A model generated the notes under the pieces. It had not been told where the DNA came from, ran no database searches, and was given only the letters and a program-made list of their open reading frames with translations. Both the position numbers and the translations under genes were made by a program. Below are positions 54,500-64,000 of a stretch of 64,000 bases of DNA, piece by piece (position 1 is the first letter of the stretch; each line of letters starts with the position of its first letter). Location: positions 2,245,001 through 2,309,000 of the forward strand of contig OZ024759.1 of NCBI GenBank assembly GCA_964016885.1, written 5' to 3'. The stretch is from Eledone cirrhosa. Its lineage: Eukaryota > Mollusca > Cephalopoda > Octopoda > Eledonidae.

Positions 54500-57400
54500 A
54501 ACATGACAAAGTCTATATTAGTAACATGACACAGTCTATATTAGTAACATGACAGTCTATATTAGTAACATGACAGTCTACATTAGTAACATGACACAGT
54601 CTATATTAGTAACATGACAAAGTCGATATTAGTAACATGACACAGTCTATATTAGTAACATGACACAGTCTATATTAGTAGCATGACAAAGTCTATGTTA
54701 GTAACATGACACAGTCTATATTAGTAGCATCACACAGTCTATATTAGTAACATGACAAAGTCTATATTAGTAACATGACAAAGTCTATATTAGTAACATG
54801 ACAAAGTCTATATTAGTAACATGACACAGTCTATATTAGTAGCATGACAAAGTCTATATTAGTAACATGACAAAGTCTATATTAGTAGCATGACACAGTC
54901 TATATTAGTAACATGACAAAGTCTATATTAGTAACATGACAGTCTATATTAGTAACATGACACAGTCTATATTAGTAACATGACACAGTCTATATTAGTA
55001 ACATGAGACAGTCTATATTAGTAACATGACAAAGTCTATATTAGTAACATGACACAGTCTATATTAGTAACATGACACAGTCTATATTAGTAACATGACA
55101 AAGTCTATATTAGTAACATGACACAGTCTATATTAGTAACATGACACAGTCTATATTAGTAGCATGACAAAGTCTATGTTAGTAACATGACACAGTCTAT
55201 ATTAGTAGCATCACACAGTCTATATTAGTAACATGACAAAGTCTATATTAGTAACATGACAAAGTTTATATTAGTAACATGACAAAGTCTATATTAGTAA
55301 CATGACAAAGTCTATATTAGTAACATGACAGTCTATATTAGTAACATGACACAGTCTATATTAGTAACATGACACAGTCTATATTAGTAACATGACAAAG
55401 TCTATATTAGTAACATGACAATGTCTATATTAGTAACATGACACAGTCTATATTAGTAGCATGACAAAGTCTATATTAGTAACATGACACAGTCTATATT
55501 AGTAGCATGACACAGTCTATATTAGTAACATGACAAAGTCTATATTAGTAACATGACAAAGTCTATATTAGTAACATGACAAAGTCTATATTAGTAACAT
55601 GACAAAGTCTATATTAGTAGCATGACAAAGTCTATATTAGTAACATGACAAAGTCTATATTAGTAACATGACAAAGTCTATGTTAGTAACATGACAAAGT
55701 CTATATTAGTAACATGACAAAGTCTATATTAGTAACATGACAAAGTCTATATTAGTAACATGACACAGTCTATATTAGTAACATGACAGTCTATATTAGT
55801 AACATGACAGTCTACATTAGTAACATGACACAGTCTATATTAGTAACATGACAAAGTCGATATTAGTAACATGACAATGTCTATATTAGTAACATGACAA
55901 AGTCTATATTAGTAACATGACAAAGTCTATATTAGTAACATGACACAGTCTATATTAGTAGCATGACAAAGTCTATATTAGTAACATGACAAAGTCTATA
56001 TTAGTAGCATGACACAGTCTATATTAGTAACATGACAAAGTCTATATTAGTAACATGACAGTCTATATTAGTAACATGACACAGTCTATATTAGTAACAT
56101 GACACAGTCTATATTAGTAACATGAGACAGTCTATATTAGTAACATGACAAAGTCTATATTAGTAACATGACACAGTCTATATTAGTAACATGACACAGT
56201 CTATATTAGTAACATGACAAAGTCTATATTAGTAACATGACACAGTCTATATTAGTAACATGACACAGTCTATATTAGTAGCATGACAAAGTCTATGTTA
56301 GTAACATGACACAGTCTATATTAGTAGCATCACACAGTCTATATTAGTAACATGACAAAGTCTATATTAGTAACATGACAAAGTCTATATTAGTAACATG
56401 ACAAAGTCTATATTAGTAACATGACAAAGTCTATATTAGTAACATGACAGTCTATATTAGTAACATGACACAGTCTATATTAGTAACATGAAACAGTCTA
56501 TATTAGTAACATGACAAAGTCTAGATTAGTAACATGACAAAGTCTATATTAGTAACATGACACAGTCTATATTAGTAGCATGACAAAGTCTATATTAGTA
56601 ACATGACACAGTCTATATTAGTAGCATGACACAGTCTATATTAGTAACATGACAAAGTCTATATTAGTAACATGACAAAGTCTATATTAGTAGCATGACA
56701 AAGTCTATATTAGTAACATGACAAAGTCTATATTAGTAACATGACACAGTCTATATTAGTAACATGACAAAGTCTATATTAGTAACATGACAAAGTCTAT
56801 ATTAGTAACATGACAAAGTCTATATTAGTAACATGACACAGTCTATATTAGTAGCATGACAAAGTCTATATTAGTAGCATGACAAAGTCTATATTAGTAA
56901 CATGACACAGTCTATATTAGTAACATGACAGTCTATATTAGTAACATGACAGTCTACATTAGTAACATGACACAGTCTATATTAGTAACATGACAAAGTC
57001 GATATTAGTAACATGACAATGTCTATATTAGTAACATGACAAAGTCTATATTAGTAACATGACACAGTCTATATTAGTAACATGACAAAGTCTATATTAG
57101 TAACATGGCAAAGTCTATATTATAACATGACAAAGTCTATATTAGTAACATGACAAAGTCTATATTAGTAACATGACACAGTCTATATTAGTAACATGAC
57201 AAAGTCTATATTAGTAACATGACAAAGTCTATATTAGTAACATGACAAAGTCTATATTAGTAACTTGACAAAGTCTATATTAGTAACATGACAAAATCTA
57301 TATTAGTAGCATGACAAAGTCTATATTAGTAACATGACAAAGTCTATATTAGTAACATGACAAAGTCTATATTAGTAACATGACACAGTCTATATTAGTA

Positions 57401-59160
57401 ACATGACAAAGTCTATATTAGTAGCATGACAAAGTCTATATTAGTAACATGACAAAGTCTATATTAGTAACATGACAAAGTCTATATTAGTAACATGACA
57501 AAGTCTATATTAGTAACATGACAAAGTCTATATTAGTAACATGACACAGTCTATATTAGTAACATGACAGTCTATATTAGTAACATGACAGTCTACATTA
57601 GTAACATGACACAGTCTATATTAGTAACATGACAAAGTCGATATTAGTAACATGACAATGTCTATATTAGTAACATGACAAAGTCTATATTAGTAACATG
57701 ACAAAGTCTATATTAGTAACATGACAAAGTCTATATTAGTAACATGACACAGTCTATATTAGTAACATGACAAAGTCTATATTAGTAGCATGACAAAGTC
57801 TATATTAGTAACATGACAAAGTCTATATTAGTAACATGACAAAGTCTATATTAGTAACATGACAAAGTCTATATTAGTAACATGACAAAGTCTATATTAG
57901 TAACATGACACAGTCTATATTAGTAACATGACAGTCTATATTAGTAACATGACAGTCTACATTAGTAACATGACACAGTCTATATTAGTAACATGACAAA
58001 GTCGATATTAGTAACATGACAATGTCTATATTAGTAACATGACAAAGTCTATATTAGTAACATGACAAAGTCTATATTAGTAACATGACAAAGTCTATAT
58101 TAGTAACATGACAAAGTCTATATTAGTAACATGACATAGTCTATATTAGTAACATGACACAGTCTATATTAGTAACATGACAAAGTCTATATTAGTAGCA
58201 TGACAAAGTCTGTATTAGTAACATGACAGTCTATATTAGTAACATGACAAAGTCTATATTAGTAACATGACAAAGTCTATATTAGTAGCATGACAAAGTC
58301 TATATTAGTAATATGACAAAGTCTATATTAGTAACATGACAAAGTCTATATTAGTAACATGACACAGTCTATATTAGTAACATGACAAAGTCTATATTAG
58401 TAGCATGACAAAGTCTATATTAGTAACATGACAAAGTCTATATTAGTAACATGACAAAGTCTATATTAGTAACATGACAAAGTCTATATTAGTAACATGA
58501 CAAAGTCTATATTAGTAACATGACAAAGTCTATATTAGTAACATGACACAGTCTATATTAGTAACATGACAGTCTATATTAGTAACATGACAGTCTACAT
58601 TAGTAACATGACACAGTCTATATCAGTAACATGACAAAGTCGATATTAGTAACATGACAATGTCTATATTAGTAACATGACAAAGTCTATATTAGTAACA
58701 TGACAAAGTCTATATTAGTAGCATGACAAAGTCTATATTAGTAACATGACAAAGTCTATATTAGTAACATGACAAAGTCTATATTAGTAACATGACACAG
58801 TCTATATTAGTAACATGACAAAGTCTATATTAGTAGCATGACAAAGTCTATATTAGTAACATGACAAAGTCTATATTAGTAACATGACAAAGTCTATATT
58901 AGTAACATGACAAAGTCTATATTAGTAACATGACTAAGTCTATATTAGTAACATGACACAGTCTATATTAGTAACATGACAGTCTATATTAGTAACATGA
59001 CAGTCTACATTAGTAACATGACACAGTCTATATTAGTAACATGACAGTCTATATTAGTAGCATGACAAAGTCTATATTAGTAACATGACACAGTCTATAT
59101 TAGTAGCATGACACAGTCTATATTAGTAACATGACAAAGTCTATATTAGTAACATGACAA
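54500..59160 (+). repeat. Composite HOR, copy 3
   Basis: Marker order is C 54,576, G 55,005, C 55,810, G 56,124, C 56,952, 57,591, 57,955, 58,593 and 59,003, colinear with 45,897-50,600. Private changes include GAAACAGTC (about 56,490), CTAGATTAG (about 56,522, the only CTAG seen), AACTTG (57,262) and GACTAAGTC (58,932). The last 2.1 kb is also the first part of the 3,011-bp HOR. Confidence 0.82.
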
Positions 59161-60068
59161 AGTCTATATTAGTAACATGACAAAGTCTATATTAGTAACA
59201 TGACAAAGTCTATATTAGTAGCATGACAAAGTCTATATTAGTAACATGACAAAGTCTATATTAGTAACATGGCAAAGTCTATATTAGTAACATGACAAAG
59301 TCTATATTAGTAACATGACACAGTCTATATTAGTAGCATGACAAAGTCTATATTAGTAACATGACAAAGTCTATATTAGTAGCATGACACAGTCTATATT
59401 AGTAACATGACAAAGTCTATATTAGTAACATGGCAAAGTCTATATTAGTAACATGACAAAGTCTATATTAGTAACATGACACAGTCTATATTAGTAGCAT
59501 GACAAAGTCTATATTAGTAACATGACAAAGTCTATATTAGTAGCATGACACAGTCTATATTAGTAACATGACAAAGTCTATATTAGTAACATGACAGTCT
59601 ATATTAGTAACATGACACAGTCTATATTAGTAACATGACACAGTCTATATTAGTAACATGAGACAGTCTATATTAGTAACATGACAAAGTCTATATTAGT
59701 AACATGACACAGTCTATATTAGTAACATGACACAGTCTATATTAGTAACATGACAAAGTCTATATTAGTAACATGACACAGTCTATATTAGTAACATGAC
59801 ACAGTCTATATTAGTAGCATGACAAAGTCTATGTTAGTAACATGACACAGTCTATATTAGTAGCATCACACAGTCTATATTAGTAACATGACAAAGTCTA
59901 TATTAGTAACATGACAAAGTTTATATTAGTAACATGACAAAGTCTATATTAGTAACATGACAAAGTCTATATTAGTAACATGACAGTCTATATTAGTAAC
60001 ATGACACAGTCTATATTAGTAGCATGACAAAGTCTATATTAGTAACATGACACAGTCTATATTAGTAG
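57058..60068 (+). repeat. 3,011-bp HOR, copy 1
   Basis: Pairs at a constant 3,011-bp offset are AACTTG 57,262/60,273, TACATT 57,955/60,966, GACATAG 58,133/61,144, TACATT 58,593/61,604, GACTAAGTC 58,932/61,943, TACATT 59,003/62,014 and GAGAC 59,660/62,671. AACTTG and GACTAAGTC were seen only in these two copies. The unit contains a C-block run followed by one G-block and starts just before a GGC plus 22-bp pair. It equals a composite tail closed onto itself. Confidence 0.92.
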
Positions 60069-63000
60069 CATGACACAGTCTATATTAGTAACATGACAAA
60101 GTCTATATTAGTAACATGGCAAAGTCTATATTATAACATGACAAAGTCTATATTAGTAACATGACAAAGTCTATATTAGTAACATGACACAGTCTATATT
60201 AGTAACATGACAAAGTCTATATTAGTAACATGACAAAGTCTATATTAGTAACATGACAAAGTCTATATTAGTAACTTGACAAAGTCTATATTAGTAACAT
60301 GACAAAATCTATATTAGTAGCATGACAAAGTCTATATTAGTAACATGACAAAGTCTATATTAGTAACATGACAAAGTCTATATTAGTAACATGACACAGT
60401 CTATATTAGTAACATGACAAAGTCTATATTAGTAGCATGACAAAGTCTATATTAGTAACATGACAAAGTCTATATTAGTAACATGACAAAGTCTATATTA
60501 GTAACATGACAAAGTCTATATTAGTAACATGACAAAGTCTATATTAGTAACATGACACAGTCTATATTAGTAACATGACAGTCTATATTAGTAACATGAC
60601 AGTCTACATTAGTAACATGACACAGTCTATATTAGTAACATGACAAAGTCGATATTAGTAACATGACAATGTCTATATTAGTAACATGACAAAGTCTATA
60701 TTAGTAACATGACAAAGTCTATATTAGTAACATGACAAAGTCTATATTAGTAACATGACACAGTCTATATTAGTAACATGACAAAGTCTATATTAGTAGC
60801 ATGACAAAGTCTATATTAGTAACATGACAAAGTCTATATTAGTAACATGACAAAGTCTATATTAGTAACATGACAAAGTCTATATTAGTAACATGACAAA
60901 GTCTATATTAGTAACATGACACAGTCTATATTAGTAACATGACAGTCTATATTAGTAACATGACAGTCTACATTAGTAACATGACACAGTCTATATTAGT
61001 AACATGACAAAGTCGATATTAGTAACATGACAATGTCTATATTAGTAACATGACAAAGTCTATATTAGTAACATGACAAAGTCTATATTAGTAACATGAC
61101 AAAGTCTATATTAGTAACATGACAAAGTCTATATTAGTAACATGACATAGTCTATATTAGTAACATGACACAGTCTATATTAGTAACATGACAAAGTCTA
61201 TATTAGTAGCATGACAAAGTCTGTATTAGTAACATGACAGTCTATATTAGTAACATGACAAAGTCTATATTAGTAACATGACAAAGTCTATATTAGTAGC
61301 ATGACAAAGTCTATATTAGTAATATGACAAAGTCTATATTAGTAACATGACAAAGTCTATATTAGTAACATGACACAGTCTATATTAGTAACATGACAAA
61401 GTCTATATTAGTAGCATGACAAAGTCTATATTAGTAACATGACAAAGTCTATATTAGTAACATGACAAAGTCTATATTAGTAACATGACAAAGTCTATAT
61501 TAGTAACATGACAAAGTCTATATTAGTAACATGACAAAGTCTATATTAGTAACATGACACAGTCTATATTAGTAACATGACAGTCTATATTAGTAACATG
61601 ACAGTCTACATTAGTAACATGACACAGTCTATATCAGTAACATGACAAAGTCGATATTAGTAACATGACAATGTCTATATTAGTAACATGACAAAGTCTA
61701 TATTAGTAACATGACAAAGTCTATATTAGTAGCATGACAAAGTCTATATTAGTAACATGACAAAGTCTATATTAGTAACATGACAAAGTCTATATTAGTA
61801 ACATGACACAGTCTATATTAGTAACATGACAAAGTCTATATTAGTAGCATGACAAAGTCTATATTAGTAACATGACAAAGTCTATATTAGTAACATGACA
61901 AAGTCTATATTAGTAACATGACAAAGTCTATATTAGTAACATGACTAAGTCTATATTAGTAACATGACACAGTCTATATTAGTAACATGACAGTCTATAT
62001 TAGTAACATGACAGTCTACATTAGTAACATGACACAGTCTATATTAGTAACATGACAGTCTATATTAGTAGCATGACAAAGTCTATATTAGTAACATGAC
62101 ACAGTCTATATTAGTAGCATGACACAGTCTATATTAGTAACATGACAAAGTCTATATTAGTAACATGACAAAGTCTATATTAGTAACATGACAAAGTCTA
62201 TATTAGTAACATGACAAAGTCTATATTAGTAGCATGACAAAGTCTATATTAGTAACATGACAAAGTCTATATTAGTAACATGGCAAAGTCTATATTAGTA
62301 ACATGACAAAGTCTATATTAGTAACATGACACAGTCTATATTAGTAGCATGACAAAGTCTATATTAGTAACATGACAAAGTCTATATTAGTAGCATGACA
62401 CAGTCTATATTAGTAACATGACAAAGTCTATATTAGTAACATGGCAAAGTCTATATTAGTAACATGACAAAGTCTATATTAGTAACATGACACAGTCTAT
62501 ATTAGTAGCATGACAAAGTCTATATTAGTAACATGACAAAGTCTATATTAGTAGCATGACACAGTCTATATTAGTAACATGACAAAGTCTATATTAGTAA
62601 CATGACAGTCTATATTAGTAACATGACACAGTCTATATTAGTAACATGACACAGTCTATATTAGTAACATGAGACAGTCTATATTAGTAACATGACAAAG
62701 TCTATATTAGTAACATGACACAGTCTATATTAGTAACATGACACAGTCTATATTAGTAACATGACAAAGTCTATATTAGTAACATGACACAGTCTATATT
62801 AGTAACATGACACAGTCTATATTAGTAGCATGACAAAGTCTATGTTAGTAACATGACACAGTCTATATTAGTAGCATCACACAGTCTATATTAGTAACAT
62901 GACAAAGTCTATATTAGTAACATGACAAAGTTTATATTAGTAACATGACAAAGTCTATATTAGTAACATGACAAAGTCTATATTAGTAACATGACAGTCT

Positions 63001-63125
63001 ATATTAGTAACATGACACAGTCTATATTAGTAGCATGACAAAGTCTATATTAGTAACATGACACAGTCTATATTAGTAGCATGACACAGTCTATATTAGT
63101 AACATGACAAAGTCTATATTAGTAA
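60069..63125 (+). repeat. 3,011-bp HOR, copy 2
   Basis: This is colinear with 57,058-60,068 including both private variants. The match continues slightly past one full period, to about 63,125, where copy 1 goes on to its GGC monomer and this copy goes on to AAA and AGTAGC monomers. Confidence 0.92.
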
Positions 63126-63336
63126 CATGACAAAGTCTATATTAGTAGCATGACAAAGAATATATTAGTAACATGACAAAGTCTATATTAGTAGCATGAC
63201 AAAGTCTATATTAGTAACATGACAAAGTCTATATTAGTAACATGACAAAGTCTATGTTAGTAACATGACAAAGTCTATATTAGTAACATGACACAGTCTA
63301 TATTAGTAACATGACAAAGTCTATATTAGTAACATG
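63126..63336 (+). repeat. Interposed AAAGAAT - TATGTT module
   Basis: A short stretch with GACAAAGAAT (63,156) and TATGTT (about 63,253) breaks the 3,011-bp periodicity and adds about 253 bp. It runs into GGC and the 22-bp monomer at 63,395, as in the modules at 34,947, 35,314 and 39,646. Confidence 0.78.
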
Positions 63337-64000
63337 ACACAGTCTATATTAGTAACATGACAAAGTCTATATTAGTAACATGGCAAAGTCTATATTATAA
63401 CATGACAAAGTCTATATTAGTAACATGACAAAGTCTATATTAGTAACATGACACAGTCTATATTAGTAACATGACAAAGTCTATATTAGTAACATGACAA
63501 AGTCTATATTAGTAACATGACAAAGTCTATATTAGTAACATGACAAAGTCTATATTAGTAACATGACAAAATCTATATTAGTAGCATGACAAAGTCTATA
63601 TTAGTAACATGACAAAGTCTATATTAGTAACATGACAAAGTCTATATTAGTAACATGACACAGTCTATATTAGTAACATGACAAAGTCTATATTAGTAGC
63701 ATGACAAAGTCTATATTAGTAACATGACAAAGTCTATATTAGTAACATGACAAAGTCTATATTAGTAACATGACAAAGTCTATATTAGTAACATGACAAA
63801 GTCTATATTAGTAACATGACACAGTCTATATTAGTAACATGACAGTCTATATTAGTAACATGACAGTCTACATTAGTAACATGACACAGTCTATATTAGT
63901 AACATGACAAAGTCGATATTAGTAACATGACAATGTCTATATTAGTAACATGACAAAGTCTATATTAGTAACATGACAAAGTCTATATTAGTAACATGAC
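63337..64000 (+). repeat. Third start of the right-hand HOR, cut by window end
   Basis: This follows copy 2 at a 3,264-bp offset: the 22-bp monomer at 60,131/63,395, GACAAAATC at 60,301/63,565, and TACATT at 60,602/63,866. It has AACATG where copies 1 and 2 have AACTTG. The array continues beyond base 64,000, which falls inside a monomer after ATGAC. Confidence 0.85.

Larger units (their letters stand above)
1..64000 (+). repeat. 23-bp satellite DNA array filling the window
   Basis: Every line of the window is a tandem, head-to-tail copy of one 23-bp unit or a close variant. The unit begins TATATTAG, continues AGTAACATG and ends GACAAAGTC. No break, unique insert, inverted block or mobile element was seen, and the array is cut by both window ends. 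Composition of the commonest unit is 10 A, 7 T, 3 G and 3 C, so the + strand is A-rich and the canonical unit has no CpG. Each unit has TAG, TAA and TGA on the + strand and TAA and TAG on the - strand. Because 23 is not a multiple of 3, in a run of canonical units no frame stays open beyond about 50 bases, so coding is excluded. Arrays of this length and homogeneity with higher-order structure are typical of eukaryotic heterochromatic satellites. Chromosomal position and species cannot be told from the sequence. Confidence 0.98.

Noticed and set aside
1..64000. CRISPR array
   Set aside because: A 23-bp direct repeat is in the size range of CRISPR repeats, but copies abut with no unique spacers, and there are nearly 2,800 of them with ordered variants. 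No cas gene is present.
1..64000. Telomeric repeats of a yeast with long telomere units
   Set aside because: Some Candida-type telomeres have 23-bp units, but this unit has no G/T-rich strand and is AT-rich with stops and variants throughout. Telomeres are also far shorter than 64 kb in such species.
1..64000. Plasmid iterons or a replication origin
   Set aside because: Iterons of about 20 bp occur in a few to some tens of copies next to a rep gene. Here there are thousands of copies and no gene.
1..64000. Tandem-repeat protein coding region
   Set aside because: Each monomer has stops on both strands and the 23-bp period rotates the frame, so open stretches in canonical runs are at most about 50 bases.
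1..64000. Promoters from the TATATTA element in every monomer
   Set aside because: A TATA-like string in an AT-rich repeat occurs by composition. No associated initiator, downstream transcript unit or terminator can be seen.
1..64000. CENP-B box
   Set aside because: The known mammalian box needs TTCG and CGGG cores. Neither is present in the canonical monomer or in the frequent variants.
1..64000. Branch-point-like TACTAA on the - strand as a splicing signal
   Set aside because: The - strand of each monomer contains TTACTAATA, but there is no exon or coding context anywhere, so this is coincidence.

Overview
The whole 64,000-base window is one uninterrupted, head-to-tail satellite DNA array. 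I found no gene, RNA gene, transposon, unique spacer or flanking single-copy sequence. The repeating unit is 23 bp, very AT-rich (6 of 23 bases G or C in the commonest form), begins TATATTAG, continues AGTAACATG and ends GACAAAGTC. About 2,790 units fit in the window. All of them read in the same direction on the + strand, and the array runs off both ends. This points to constitutive heterochromatin (centromeric, pericentromeric, subtelomeric or B/sex-chromosome satellite) of a eukaryote. I do not recognise the monomer and cannot name the organism from it.

The information in the window lies in the order of monomer variants. The commonest variants change the three bases between GAC and GTC (AAA, ACA, AAT, ATA, AAC and others), shorten that spacer to one base (21-bp monomers), or change AGTAAC to AGTAGC. 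These variants recur in fixed order and form higher-order repeats (HORs) at several nested scales. Two building blocks can be told apart. A 'G-block' is marked by a GAGACAGTC monomer (33 seen) and followed by TATGTT or TATCTT and AGTAGCATCAC monomers. A 'C-block' is marked by two consecutive 21-bp monomers, then TACATT, then TCGATATT and GACAATGTC monomers (about 67 seen).

Layout: 1-3,540 is mainly G-blocks spaced 619-755 bp. 3,541-8,700 is a mixed composite. 7,548-28,490 carries an exact 10,073-bp period, each period made of a 3,563-bp and a 6,510-bp subunit. 27,817-32,864 is a mosaic, shortened third unit. 33,850-40,300 is a G-block zone without C markers and with recent 550-bp tandem duplications. 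40,300-45,900 mixes both block types. 45,897-50,600 and 54,500-59,160 are two copies of a composite spaced 8,603/8,557 bp, and the same marker order is seen at 3,541-8,700. A local 1,186-bp duplication lies at 49,622-52,018. The right end, from 57,058, carries a 3,011-bp HOR.

The most striking result is therefore a multi-tier HOR landscape built from a 23-bp monomer. The tiers are 23 bp, about 0.37-0.84 kb blocks, 3.0/3.56/6.5-kb units and a 10.07-kb super-unit, with visible breakpoints of unequal exchange or conversion. Block and copy boundaries below come from reading variant markers by eye. Offsets quoted as exact were checked at several markers each, and copy edges are good to about one or two monomers.
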